Origin: Aureimonas altamirensis
Lineage (GTDB): Bacteria > Pseudomonadota > Alphaproteobacteria > Rhizobiales > Rhizobiaceae
Direction: 5' to 3'
DNA: 64,000 nt
Assembly (NCBI RefSeq): GCF_023702225.1
Contig: NZ_JAMQCO010000001.1
Span: forward strand, 124,001 to 188,000
Shown one piece after another: positions 48,962 to 57,088 of the stretch. The translations under genes and the position numbers were made by a program. Positions within the stretch are counted from its first letter, which is position 1. Every line of letters begins with the position of its first letter. The notes beneath the pieces were generated by a model, which saw only the letters and a program-made list of their open reading frames with translations, did not search any database and was not told the origin of the DNA.

Positions 48962-49387
48962 ATGAACGAAATGACCATAGCCAGAGTTTCGATTGCCGCC
49001 ATGCTCGCGCTCGGCCTGGGCGTCCCGGCCATGGCGCAGGATCTTGGCGGCGCAGGCGCGGGCGGCGGCTCCAGCCTCGGCGGCGCGGGCGTATCGGTGG
49101 GCGGCACGTCCGGCGGCGTCGGCGCCGGGCCGGACCCGGCAGCATCTGCCGGCTCGTCCAGCATCAACAGCCTCAATGTGGACGACGCGGCCCGCACGGG
49201 CGATTTCGGTGCAGCGACGACCATCGGCGGCACTTATGGCGGCACGGATGATTTCCAGTCGCTTGCCCGTACGGGCCCTTCGCGTCTTTACGACATTCCG
49301 CGCCCGCATGTCGGCGTGCAGCTGGAGCAGATCCGCTCCGCGCTGCGCATGTGGCCCAGCGCAACGCCGAAGCCCGACGGTTCCTGA
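48962..49387 (+). CDS. Hypothetical exported glycine-rich protein, 141 residues, inside urease cluster
   Basis: I do not recognise the family. A signal peptide (MNEMTIARVSIAAMLALGLGVPAMA) leads into a glycine-rich stretch (QDLGGAGAGGGSSLGGAGV, then SVGGTSGGVGAGPDPAAS) and a C-terminal part with RTGDFGAATTIGGTYGGTDDFQSLARTGPSRLYDIPRP. It would be exported and flexible. It lies between two ure genes on the opposite strand: 69 bp after the other exported-protein gene and only 4 bp short of the convergent ureB stop. ATG at 48962 is the first start with a signal peptide. Confidence 0.65.
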   Translation: MNEMTIARVSIAAMLALGLGVPAMAQDLGGAGAGGGSSLGGAGVSVGGTSGGVGAGPDPAASAGSSSINSLNVDDAARTGDFGAATTIGGTYGGTDDFQSLARTGPSRLYDIPRPHVGVQLEQIRSALRMWPSATPKPDGS

Positions 49388-49391
49388 TGAC

Positions 49392-49697
49392 CTAGAGCGC
49401 GCCCATCACCCGCGCATTGAAACCATAGACCGTGCGGCTGCCGGACAATGGAACCAGCGTCACGTCGCGCCCCTGCCCCGGCTCGAAGCGAACGGCCGTA
49501 CCGGCCGCAATGTCGAGGCGCATGCCGTGTGCGGCTTGCCTGTCGAAAGCCAGGGCCGGGTTCGTCTCGGCGAAATGGTAATGCGAGCCGACCTGAACCG
49601 GCCGGTCGCCCGTATTGTCGACGCGCAGCGTAATCGCCGCCGCACCGGCGTTGAGGACGATCTCGCCCGGCTTCACGATCACTTCACCCGGAATCAT
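49392..49697 (-). CDS. ureB: Urease subunit beta
   Basis: This 101-residue urease beta subunit is of typical length and begins [18 protein letters not shown], with the conserved [18 protein letters not shown] and GARVMGAL-like C-terminus ([15 protein letters not shown]). ATG at 49697 has GAGG five bases upstream; the frame extends further upstream but not with ureB homology. It is separated from ureA by a plus-strand gene and from ureC by two plus-strand genes, so the three structural genes are spread out. Confidence 0.95.
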   Translation of the reverse strand: MIPGEVIVKPGEIVLNAGAAAITLRVDNTGDRPVQVGSHYHFAETNPALAFDRQAAHGMRLDIAAGTAVRFEPGQGRDVTLVPLSGSRTVYGFNARVMGAL

Positions 49698-49787
49698 GCA
49701 GACCTCGCCCATTGATGGTCGGTCGATCATAACGACGCCCGTTGGCGGCGCAACTCTTTGACGCGCCATCCGTTAACCATACGCATC

Positions 49788-49816
49788 TTGAATGCCGCCT
49801 TTCACGATCGCATATA
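49788..49816 (+). promoter_or_regulatory. Possible promoter of the plus-strand gene between ureA and ureB
   Basis: TTGAAT (49788-49793) and CATATA (49811-49816) are 17 bases apart, about 60 bases upstream of the ATG at 49879. The fit to a sigma-70 promoter is moderate; it suggests the small exported gene has its own promoter against the urease direction. Confidence 0.3.
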
Positions 49817-49878
49817 CAGACAAGTTCACGCGGCAAGCGTATTGAAGACCGCGTCACCGGATGGTGGGAACGGAAACC

Positions 49879-50076
49879 ATGAAATCGCTGATCGCCCTCG
49901 CCGGAGGGCTTACCCTCGTGGCCCTCTCGTCCGGCGCTGCCGGAACGGGCGCTTCCGACGTAACCCGTGTCGTCACCATCGGCGATCGCACGGGACCCGC
50001 CTTCTATTCCGCCATCGAAGGCCGCTATCGCTTCGTCGAGAAGGATGGCGGCATGGTTGCCGACCTGCCCCGCTGA
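49879..50076 (+). CDS. Small exported hypothetical protein, 65 residues, between ureA and ureB
   Basis: I do not recognise the family. A signal peptide (MKSLIALAGGLTLVALSSGAAG) is followed by a short mature part with VTIGDRTGPAFYSAIEGRYR. It is predicted periplasmic, about 40 residues after cleavage. It is read against ureA and ureB and ends 4 bp from the ureA stop. The 181-bp region before it carries a candidate promoter and belongs to the gap upstream of ureB. Whether it is expressed is unknown. Confidence 0.55.
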   Translation: MKSLIALAGGLTLVALSSGAAGTGASDVTRVVTIGDRTGPAFYSAIEGRYRFVEKDGGMVADLPR

Positions 50077-50080
50077 AGGC

Positions 50081-50383
50081 TCAGCGTATCGGCTCGTGTA
50101 CGGTCACGAGCTTGGTTCCGTCGGGGAAAGTCGCCTCCACCTGAATATCGTGGATCATCTCGGCGATCCCGTCCATGACCTGGTCCCGCGTCAGCACCGA
50201 CGCGCCGGCCGCCATCAGATCGGCGACGCTGCGCCCATCGCGCGCGCCTTCCACGACGTAATCGGTGATCAGCGCGATGGCTTCCGGGTGGTTCAGCTTC
50301 ACGCCGCGTTCGAGCCGCCTGCGCGCCACCATCGCGGCCATGGAAACCAGGAGCTTGTCCTTCTCGCGGGGGGTCAGGTTCAT
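50081..50383 (-). CDS. ureA: Urease subunit gamma
   Basis: This 100-residue subunit starts [39 protein letters not shown] and contains [24 protein letters not shown], both diagnostic for UreA. It forms the (alpha-beta-gamma)3 urease with UreB and UreC. ureD is 24 bp upstream on the same strand. Downstream, its stop is 4 bp from that of a convergent plus-strand small gene. Confidence 0.96.
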   Translation of the reverse strand: MNLTPREKDKLLVSMAAMVARRRLERGVKLNHPEAIALITDYVVEGARDGRSVADLMAAGASVLTRDQVMDGIAEMIHDIQVEATFPDGTKLVTVHEPIR

Positions 50384-50407
50384 CGATCTACCTTCGGGAT
50401 TTCAAGT

Positions 50408-51202
50408 TCAACTCGACCATAGGCGCGGCAATGGCGCGTCGGCCAGCACTTCCAGCACCGGGATCAACGTTTTCCGCAATCGATAACCATCCTCGGCCAC
50501 GATGCGCACCGCCAGCAGCCCCTCGAAGACGCTTGCGCCGCCCGCCCGTGGCGGCAGCCTTTCGCGCACCGCGCCAAGGCGCATCGATGCGTCCGGCAGT
50601 TGCGCGACGATCGTCGCGAAGGCGCGCGCGCCATCCAGCGTCGCGGCCTGCCGGCCAAGCTCGCCGATCGCGCCGGAAAGCCGCGCCTCTTCGGCATGGA
50701 GCAACCGGCCGCCGCGCCGTATGCGCCAACGCTCGTGCAGCAGCCCGGACGCGACGGTCTCGCCCATGGCCGCCCGGCCTAGCACCACGCTCTCGCACAG
50801 CAGGAACGTCGCACTGGAAGCGGCGTCCAGCGTCAGGCTGCGGCGCAGCTCTGCGGCATCGTAGAGGATCGTCTCCTGCGGCAGCCAGAACAGCCGCGCG
50901 CCCGCGCCCGCCATCAGCTTGACGTCCAGCTGCGCCGGGCCGCCCAGTGCGCGATAGACGCGTTCCGCCGCCTGGGTCGTCACCGTCAGCGCCGCCCCGT
51001 CGGCAACCGTCATGCCGACATCCAGACGGTCTCCACCCGCCATTCCGCCGGCCGTGTTGACCAGCACAGCCTCTGCCGAAGGCAGGCGCGGAAAACGCAG
51101 CTTGAGGCAACCCTCCTGGTACAGGTCGGCGATGCGCGTGCGGCCCGCCTGCAGGTGCACCCGCAGCGACGCCGCGCCGCGTGCCCGCTGCAAGGTGGGC
51201 AT
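50408..51202 (-). CDS. ureD: Urease accessory protein UreD
   Basis: This 264-residue UreD/UreH scaffold binds the urease apoprotein and recruits UreF and UreG. Family segments are GCLKLRFPR, VLVNTAGGMAGGDRL, TTQAAERVYR and LFWLPQETILYDAAELRRSL. ATG at 51202 is preferred: it lies four bases after the urtE stop and begins the conserved region, whereas a start at 51256 would overlap urtE. It is the first gene of the urease part, tied to the urea transporter genes upstream. Confidence 0.92.
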   Translation of the reverse strand: MPTLQRARGAASLRVHLQAGRTRIADLYQEGCLKLRFPRLPSAEAVLVNTAGGMAGGDRLDVGMTVADGAALTVTTQAAERVYRALGGPAQLDVKLMAGAGARLFWLPQETILYDAAELRRSLTLDAASSATFLLCESVVLGRAAMGETVASGLLHERWRIRRGGRLLHAEEARLSGAIGELGRQAATLDGARAFATIVAQLPDASMRLGAVRERLPPRAGGASVFEGLLAVRIVAEDGYRLRKTLIPVLEVLADAPLPRLWSS

Positions 51203-51206
51203 GCCG

Positions 51207-51902
51207 TCAGACGGTAAGGTGCCTGCGCACGGAAGGGTCATCCAGATCCTCGCCAACTCCGTCGAACACGATCTGCCCGCGATCCATGATGTAGACCTTG
51301 TCGGCCAGGTCGCGGCAGAAATCGAGATACTGTTCCACCAGCAATATGGCCAGTCCCGCCTCGTCCTTCAGGAAGCGGATGGCCCGCCCGATATCCTTGA
51401 TGATGGACGGCTGGATGCCTTCGGTCGGCTCGTCCAGCACCAGCAGGCGCGGCCGGGTGACGAGCGCCCGCCCGATGGCAAGCTGCTGCTGCTGGCCGCC
51501 CGACAGGTCGCCGCCCCGCCGGCCCAGCATGCTCTTCAGCACGGGAAACAGCTCGAAGACATGGTCGGGTATACTCATGTCGGCGCGCTTGAGCGGCGCG
51601 TATCCGGTCATCAGGTTTTCCCGCACCGTCAGCAGCGGAAAAATCTCGCGCCCCTGCGGCACGAAGCCGATGCCGCGTCGGGCGCGGCGGTAGGGCGCTT
51701 CGCCGGCGATCGCCGCCCCGTCGAATTGGATGGCGCCGCGCCGTATGGACTGCTGGCCCACGATGGCGCGCATCAGGCTGGTCTTTCCGACGCCGTTGCG
51801 CCCGAGGACGCAGGTGATCTGCCCTTGGCCCGCTGTCAGGGAGACGCCGCGCAGGGCCTGCGCCGCGCCGTAATAGAGGTCGATATCGTCGACTTTCAGC
51901 AT
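51207..51902 (-). CDS. urtE: Urea ABC transporter ATP-binding subunit UrtE
   Basis: This 231-residue ATPase is of the LivF type. Walker A GRNGVGKTSL is at about residues 32-41, signature LSGGQQQQLAIGRAL near 134 and Walker B LLVLDEPTEGIQPSI. It pairs with UrtD to power urea uptake. The start at 51902 (MLKVDDIDLYYGAAQAL) follows urtD by 4 bp. It ends 4 bp before ureD, so transport and hydrolysis genes are likely cotranscribed. Confidence 0.95.
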   Translation of the reverse strand: MLKVDDIDLYYGAAQALRGVSLTAGQGQITCVLGRNGVGKTSLMRAIVGQQSIRRGAIQFDGAAIAGEAPYRRARRGIGFVPQGREIFPLLTVRENLMTGYAPLKRADMSIPDHVFELFPVLKSMLGRRGGDLSGGQQQQLAIGRALVTRPRLLVLDEPTEGIQPSIIKDIGRAIRFLKDEAGLAILLVEQYLDFCRDLADKVYIMDRGQIVFDGVGEDLDDPSVRRHLTV

Positions 51903-51906
51903 CTCG

Positions 51907-52686
51907 TCAGCGCCCCAGATAGACTTCGATGACGCGCGGATCGGCGGAAACCGCATCGAGCGTGCCTTCCGCCAGTACATGGCCCTCGTGCAGGCACGTT
52001 ACTTTCACTCCCAGCTCCCGCACGAAATGCATGTCGTGCTCCACCACCACGACGGACCGCGTCTCGGCGATCTCGCGCAACAGGCGGGCGGTTTCTTCCG
52101 TTTCGGCGTCGGTCATGCCGGCCACCGGCTCGTCGATCAGCAGCAGCTCGGGATCCTGCGCCAGCAGCATGCCGATCTCCAGCCACTGCTTCTGCCCGTG
52201 GCTGAGGTCCGCCGCCATGAGGCCGCGCCGCGCCGTCAGCCGCGTGACGTCCAGGATGGCGGCGATGCGCTTCGACTCCGTGGCATAGGCGTTGAAGAAC
52301 AAGGTTCCGAACACGCCGCGCGTGCCGGCCATTGCGAGGCTCAGATTGTCGGTGACGGTGAGGTTCTCGAACACGGTGGGTTTCTGGAACTTGCGGCCGA
52401 TGCCGAGAATGGCGATCTCCGCCTCGTCGTGGCGCGTCAGGTCGACGGTGCCGCGAAAGAAGACTTCGCCGCTGTCGGGGCGGGTCTTGCCGGTGATGAT
52501 GTCCATCATCGTCGTCTTGCCCGCACCGTTGGGGCCGATGATGGCCCGCATCTCTCCCTTGCCGACGACCAGCGACAGGGCATTGATGGCCTTGAAGCCG
52601 TCGAAGCTCTTGGAGACGTTGTCGAGGTAGAGGAGCGAGCCGCCCTTGTCGGGCTGGCTCGGCATGCCGATGATCTGCGTGCTCAT
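51907..52686 (-). CDS. urtD: Urea ABC transporter ATP-binding subunit UrtD
   Basis: This 259-residue LivG-type ATPase has Walker A GPNGAGKTTMMDIITG near residue 52, FQKPTVFENLTVTDNLSLAM, signature LSHGQKQWLEIGML (a known UrtD variant of LSGGQ) and Walker B LLLIDEPVAGMTDAETEET. The FQKPTVFE and LSHGQKQWLEIGM segments distinguish UrtD from amino-acid LivG proteins. It follows urtC by 6 bp and precedes urtE by 4 bp. Confidence 0.96.
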   Translation of the reverse strand: MSTQIIGMPSQPDKGGSLLYLDNVSKSFDGFKAINALSLVVGKGEMRAIIGPNGAGKTTMMDIITGKTRPDSGEVFFRGTVDLTRHDEAEIAILGIGRKFQKPTVFENLTVTDNLSLAMAGTRGVFGTLFFNAYATESKRIAAILDVTRLTARRGLMAADLSHGQKQWLEIGMLLAQDPELLLIDEPVAGMTDAETEETARLLREIAETRSVVVVEHDMHFVRELGVKVTCLHEGHVLAEGTLDAVSADPRVIEVYLGR

Positions 52687-52692
52687 GTCCGC

Positions 52693-53838
52693 CTACTCCG
52701 CCGCGCTTTCCGCGATGACGCCCTTTTCCGCCCGCATCGCGCGCCGGCGCTCCGACAGCGCGGTCCAGCCGTGCTGGGCCGTGCCGACGATGCCGCGCGG
52801 CAGGAGGATGGTGACGGCGATGAACATGCCGCCGAGGGCGAAGAGCCACAGGCCCGGCGCAACCCCCGTCAGCCAGCTTTTCGCGGCGTTGACGACGAGG
52901 CCGCCGAGCGCCGCTCCCCACAGGGTTCCCCGTCCGCCGACGGCGACCCAGATGACCGCCTCGATGGAGTTGGCCGGAGCAAACTCGCTGGGGTTGATGA
53001 TGCCGGTCTGCGGCACGTAGAGCGCGCCCGCCACGCCGGCCAGGATGGCCGATACGGTGAAGACGAACAGCTTGAACCGCTCCACCCGGTAGCCGAGGAA
53101 GCGCGTGCGGCTTTCCGCGTCGCGGATCGCCACCAGCACGATGCCGAGCTTGGAGGTGACGATGCCGCGCGCCACGAGGAAGGCGGCGGCCAGCATCAGT
53201 GCGGTGATGGAAAACAGCGCGATGCGCGTTTCCCGGGCACGCAGATCGAAGCCGAGAATATCCCGGAAGTCTGTAAGGCCGTTATTGCCGCCGAAGCCCA
53301 TTTCGTTTCGGAAGAAGGCCAGCATCAGCGCGAAGGTCAGCGCCTGCGTGATGATCGACAGGTAGACGCCGGTGACGCGCGAGCGGAAGGCCAGCCAGCC
53401 GAAGCCGAAGGCGAGCAGGCCCGGCACCAGCACCACCATCAGCATGGCGAAGCCGAAATTGCCCATGCCCCACCAGTACCATGGCAGCTCCGTCCAGTTC
53501 AGGAACACCATGAAGTCGGGCAGGTCCGGGTTGCCGTAGACCCCGCGCGCCCCGATCTGCCGCATCAGATACATGCCCATGGCATAGCCGCCGAGCGCGA
53601 AGAAGGCGCCATGGCCGAGCGACAGGATGCCGCAATAGCCCCAGACGAGGTCCAGCGCCAGCGCCAGCATGGCGAAGGCCAGCCAACGGCCCAGAAGCAC
53701 CACCCAGGTGGTGGGCAGCGAGGCCGGTGAATCCGGCCCGAAGACGATGTTGGCCAGCGGCACGTAGACCGCGATGGACAGGAGCACGGCAATGAAGACG
53801 AAGCCGCCCGGCCCGCCGAAGAGACGTTTGGCGATCAT
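52693..53838 (-). CDS. urtC: Urea ABC transporter permease UrtC
   Basis: This 381-residue LivM-type inner-membrane permease has about ten hydrophobic segments. UrtC-typical regions are WGYCGILSLGHGAFFALGGYAMGMYLMRQ, YLSIITQALTFALMLAFFRNEMGFGGNNGLTDF, IRDAESRTRFLGYRVERFK and YVPQTGIINPSEFAPANSIEAVIWVAVGGRGTLWGA. ATG at 53838 overlaps the urtB stop (ATGA). The longer upstream frame is a shadow of urtB. Confidence 0.96.
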   Translation of the reverse strand: MIAKRLFGGPGGFVFIAVLLSIAVYVPLANIVFGPDSPASLPTTWVVLLGRWLAFAMLALALDLVWGYCGILSLGHGAFFALGGYAMGMYLMRQIGARGVYGNPDLPDFMVFLNWTELPWYWWGMGNFGFAMLMVVLVPGLLAFGFGWLAFRSRVTGVYLSIITQALTFALMLAFFRNEMGFGGNNGLTDFRDILGFDLRARETRIALFSITALMLAAAFLVARGIVTSKLGIVLVAIRDAESRTRFLGYRVERFKLFVFTVSAILAGVAGALYVPQTGIINPSEFAPANSIEAVIWVAVGGRGTLWGAALGGLVVNAAKSWLTGVAPGLWLFALGGMFIAVTILLPRGIVGTAQHGWTALSERRRAMRAEKGVIAESAAE

Positions 53839-55445
53839 GCTTCCACCGCCCTTCCCTTCTGCGCGAAGAGACCGCGCGGCCGCTTCTGGATGAAGAGGAT
53901 CACGAGCACCAGGATGAAGATCTTGGCCAGCACGGCGCCGGCATAGGGCTCGAGGAACTTGTTGACGACGCCCAGCGACATCGCGGCCGTCAGCGTGCCC
54001 CAGAGCGAGCCGACGCCGCCGAAGACGACGACGAGGAAGGAATCGATGATGTAGCTCTGCCCGAGATTGGGGCTCACATTGTCGATCTGGCTGAGCGCCA
54101 CGCCCGCGACGCCGGCGATGCCCGAGCCGAGGCCGAAGGTCATCGCGTCGACCCACGGCGTCCGAATGCCCATGGCCGCCGCCATGCGCCGGTTCTGCGT
54201 CACGGCGCGGATGGACAGGCCGAAGCGCGTGGCCTTCAGGAGCAGCATCAGGCCGGCCAGAACCGCCATGGCGAACAGGATGATGACGAGGCGGTTGACG
54301 GTCAGGCTTGCGCCGAACACGTCGATGGTGCCCGACATCCAGGATGGCGAGGAGACCTCGCGGTTGGACGCGCCGAACAATGTGCGCACGCCCTGCTGCA
54401 GGATCAGGCTGACGCCCCATGTGGCCAGCAGCGTTTCCAGCGGCCGGCCGTACAGGAAGCGGATGACGCCGCGCTCGATGGCGACGCCGACGAGGCCGGC
54501 CACGACGAAGGCGGCAGGCAAGGCGAACAGCAGCGACAGGTCGAACAGGCCCGGCGCATGGTCGCGCAGGATTTGCTGCACCATGAAGGTCGTGTAGGCG
54601 CCCAGCATCACCATCTCGCCATGCGCCATGTTGATGACGCCCATGACGCCGAAGGTGACGGCAAGCCCGATGGCGGCCAGAAGCAGCACGGAGCCGAGCG
54701 ACAGGCCGAAGAAGACGTTCTGGGCGATATCGATCAGCGCCAGCCGGCCCTGCACCGCCTCCAATGCGCTGCCGGCAGCTTCCGCAAGCGGCCCCTCGCC
54801 TTCCACCAGCGGCGTCAGGATCACCAGCGCGTCGCGATCGCCGCGCGCGCCGATGATCTCCACCGCCTCGATCTTTTCGGCCTCGGGCCGGTCCGAGTTG
54901 AGGATGGCGCCGGCACGCGCCTGCCGCATCAGGGCGGCGATGCCGGCGTCCGGTTCGGCCGCGATGGCGGCGTCCAGCGCCTCGATCGCTTCCGGATCGC
55001 GGGCGGAAAAGATGGCGTTGGCGGCGGCGCGGCGCTGGCCGGCGTCCGCGCTCTGCAGCGTCAGGGAGCCCATGGCCGCCCGCACGGCGCGCCGTATGCG
55101 GTTGTTGACGCGGATCGCCTCCACGGCGCTGCGCGGCGCCTGTCCGGCGGCCGCGCCCGTCAACGGATCTTCGAGGTCATAGGCATTGCCGTCGCGCGTT
55201 CCGATGAAGACGGCGCCGTCGGCCTTGCGCGAGACGAGGTTGCCCGCTTCCAGCTCTTCCAGCACGCGGGCGGCTTCCGGCCGTCCGGTCGCGGCGAGCG
55301 CGCCGATCGCCTCTTCGGTCTGGTTGTAATTGCCCTGGCCGAGCGCGTTCACGAGCGCGCCGAGATCGTCCTGCGCAAGCGCGGGGCTCGGCAGGCACAG
55401 GCAGGCCAGCCATAGAAACGTGGTTGCGATGATGGTGCGGAGCAT
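53835..55445 (-). CDS. urtB: Urea ABC transporter permease UrtB
   Basis: This 536-residue permease has the UrtB-specific architecture: signal-like N-terminus (MLRTIIATTFLWLACLCLPSPALA), a periplasmic helical region of about 200 residues with HEAT-like segments, then the LivH-type membrane domain from about residue 240 (FGLSLGSVLLLAAIGLAVTFGVMGVINMAHGEMVMLGAYTTF). The segments ATRFGLSIRAVTQNRRMAAAMGI and GVGSLWGTLTAAMSLGVVNKFLEP confirm the family. It follows urtA after 85 bp that hold a hairpin. Confidence 0.96.
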   Translation of the reverse strand: MLRTIIATTFLWLACLCLPSPALAQDDLGALVNALGQGNYNQTEEAIGALAATGRPEAARVLEELEAGNLVSRKADGAVFIGTRDGNAYDLEDPLTGAAAGQAPRSAVEAIRVNNRIRRAVRAAMGSLTLQSADAGQRRAAANAIFSARDPEAIEALDAAIAAEPDAGIAALMRQARAGAILNSDRPEAEKIEAVEIIGARGDRDALVILTPLVEGEGPLAEAAGSALEAVQGRLALIDIAQNVFFGLSLGSVLLLAAIGLAVTFGVMGVINMAHGEMVMLGAYTTFMVQQILRDHAPGLFDLSLLFALPAAFVVAGLVGVAIERGVIRFLYGRPLETLLATWGVSLILQQGVRTLFGASNREVSSPSWMSGTIDVFGASLTVNRLVIILFAMAVLAGLMLLLKATRFGLSIRAVTQNRRMAAAMGIRTPWVDAMTFGLGSGIAGVAGVALSQIDNVSPNLGQSYIIDSFLVVVFGGVGSLWGTLTAAMSLGVVNKFLEPYAGAVLAKIFILVLVILFIQKRPRGLFAQKGRAVEA

Positions 55446-55469
55446 CTTGTCCCGTTTGCCCTGGCAAGA

Positions 55470-55497
55470 GGCGCGCCGGAGCCTGGCCCGGCGCGCC
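55470..55497 (-). terminator. GC-rich perfect hairpin between urtA and urtB
   Basis: GGCGCGCCGG (55470-55479) and CCGGCGCGCC (55488-55497) form a perfect 10-bp stem with an 8-base loop in the 85-bp urtA-urtB gap. No T run follows. It probably stabilises urtA mRNA or partly terminates it, allowing more binding protein than permease. Confidence 0.5.
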
Positions 55498-55530
55498 GCA
55501 TGGTGGAGAGGTGGCTTCCGTCAGGCGCCC

Positions 55531-56862
55531 TTACTGGGCGGCTGCCTGCTCGCCCTGGCCGCCGCACTTGCCGGTGACGACGTTGAAATTACCGCAGGAC
55601 ATGGGCTTGCGCCAATCGGAGATCAGGTCCTTGGAGCCTTCGAGATAGGGGGACCATTCCTGCGCCACGACCAGGCCGGGCGTTTCGAACACGGTCTGGA
55701 ACTGGCCGTCGTCCTGGATCTCGCCGATCAGCACCGGCTTGGTGATGTGGTGGTTCGGCATCATGCTGGAGTAGCCGCCCGACAGGTTCGGCACCGAGAC
55801 GCCGACCATCGCATCGATGACGGCATCCGGATCGGTCGTCCCGGCCTTCTCGACGGCCTTAACCCACATGTTGAAGCCGATGTAATGGGCTTCCATCGGA
55901 TCGTTGGTGACGCGGTCCTCGTTGCCGATGAACGCGTGCCAGCTCTTGATGAACTCTTCGTTCTCGGGCGTATCGACGCTCATGAAGTAGTTCCAGGCCG
56001 CCAGATGGCCGACCAGCGGCGCGGTGTCGATGCCGGCCAGCTCTTCCTCGCCGACCGAAAACGCCACGACCGGGATGTCCTCGGCCTTGACGCCCTGGTT
56101 GGCCAGCTCACGGTAGAAGGGCACGTTGGCGTCGCCGTTGATGGTGGAAACGACGGCGGTCCGCTTGCCGGCGCTGCCGAACGCCTTGATCTCGGACACG
56201 ATCGACTGCCAGTCGGACTGGCCGAAGGGCGTGTAGTTGATCATGATGTCTTCCTGGGCGACGCCGAGCTGGTCCTTCAGGTAGGTTTCCAGGATGCGGT
56301 TCGTCGTGCGCGGATAGACATAGTCGGTGCCGGCAAGCACCCAGCGCTCGACACCTTCTTCCTGCGCCAGGTAGTCGACGGCCGGAATGGCCTGCTGGTT
56401 GGGGGCGGCGCCCGTGTAGAAGATGTTGCGGGAGGATTCCTCGCCCTCGTACTGGACGGGGTAGAACAGGATGCCGTTCAACTCCTCGAAGACCGGCAGC
56501 GCCGACTTGCGCGACACCGACGTCCACGCGCCGAAGACGGCCGCGACCTTGTCCTGCGTCAGGAGCTGGCGCGACAGTTCCGCAAAGCGCGGCCAGTCGG
56601 ATGCCGGATCGACCACCACCGCCTCGAGCGGCCGTCCGAGAAGGCCGCCCTTCTTGTTCTGCTCGTCGATGAGCATGAGCATCGCGTCTTTCAACGTGGT
56701 CTCGGAAATGGCCATCGTGCCGGACAGCGAATGCAGCACGCCGACCTTGATCGGCTCGCCCTGCGGCGCGGCGGCGTCCTGCGCAAAGGCCCCCGTCAGG
56801 CTTGTCGCCGAAATCATGGTGGCGCCGAGCGCCCCCCGCACCCATTGCATAGCTGAAGTCAT
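55531..56862 (-). CDS. urtA: Urea ABC transporter substrate-binding protein UrtA
   Basis: This 443-residue periplasmic urea-binding protein has a signal peptide (about 20 residues after the start, ending GAFA) and UrtA landmarks: IKVGVLHSLSGTMAISETTLKDAMLMLIDEQN, FGAWTSVSRKSALPVFEE, NGILFYPVQYEGEESSRNIFYTGAAPNQQAIPAVDYL, and the C-terminal GNFNVVTGKCGG. ATG at 56862 is chosen because GGAG lies six bases upstream; ATGs at 56874 and 56868 are alternatives. A sigma-54 type promoter about 50 bases upstream indicates nitrogen control. Confidence 0.96.
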   Translation of the reverse strand: MTSAMQWVRGALGATMISATSLTGAFAQDAAAPQGEPIKVGVLHSLSGTMAISETTLKDAMLMLIDEQNKKGGLLGRPLEAVVVDPASDWPRFAELSRQLLTQDKVAAVFGAWTSVSRKSALPVFEELNGILFYPVQYEGEESSRNIFYTGAAPNQQAIPAVDYLAQEEGVERWVLAGTDYVYPRTTNRILETYLKDQLGVAQEDIMINYTPFGQSDWQSIVSEIKAFGSAGKRTAVVSTINGDANVPFYRELANQGVKAEDIPVVAFSVGEEELAGIDTAPLVGHLAAWNYFMSVDTPENEEFIKSWHAFIGNEDRVTNDPMEAHYIGFNMWVKAVEKAGTTDPDAVIDAMVGVSVPNLSGGYSSMMPNHHITKPVLIGEIQDDGQFQTVFETPGLVVAQEWSPYLEGSKDLISDWRKPMSCGNFNVVTGKCGGQGEQAAAQ

Positions 56863-56912
56863 CCCCATCTCCATTTCGTCGACCGCGACATGCGGTTGCC
56901 GACGGAGAGGTG

Positions 56913-56928
56913 TGCAAGCCTCATGCCA
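56913..56928 (-). promoter_or_regulatory. Sigma-54 (RpoN) type promoter upstream of urtA
   Basis: On the minus strand the site reads TGGCATGAGGCTTGCA. The sigma-54 consensus is TGGCAC-N5-TTGCW; this site has the GG and GC dinucleotides at the required spacing and differs at a single consensus position. Transcription would start near 56902, about 40 bases before the urtA ATG. It is the only good promoter seen ahead of the urt-ure block, which points to NtrC-type nitrogen control. A perfect palindrome, TGGCGCGCCA, lies at 56955-56964. I saw no clear NtrC enhancer pair. Confidence 0.72.
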
Positions 56929-57047
56929 ACTTGCGACAGCCCGCCTGCGACGGGTGGCGCGCCATGAAACGAAAGCCTATTTTTTCCGCAACGCGACAGG
57001 CATGCGTCAAAAGCGGTAACGCGCGCTCACAACTGCAGGTCACTGAT

Positions 57048-57062
57048 TAGGCACTCTGCCTA
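57048..57062. terminator. Small palindrome downstream of fhcC
   Basis: TAGGCA and TGCCTA flank CTC at 57048-57062, in the gap after the fhcC stop. A 6-bp stem with a 3-base loop and no T tract is weak evidence for a terminator. The rest of the 226-bp gap holds the sigma-54 promoter and a palindrome at 56955-56964. Confidence 0.25.
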
Positions 57063-57088
57063 CGCAATGCGCCCGATGCCTCCACTGA

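Noticed and set aside
56929-57088. NtrC enhancer sites (GCAC-N5-GGTGC type) upstream of the sigma-54 promoter.
   Set aside because: No convincing match was found by eye; a matrix scan is needed.
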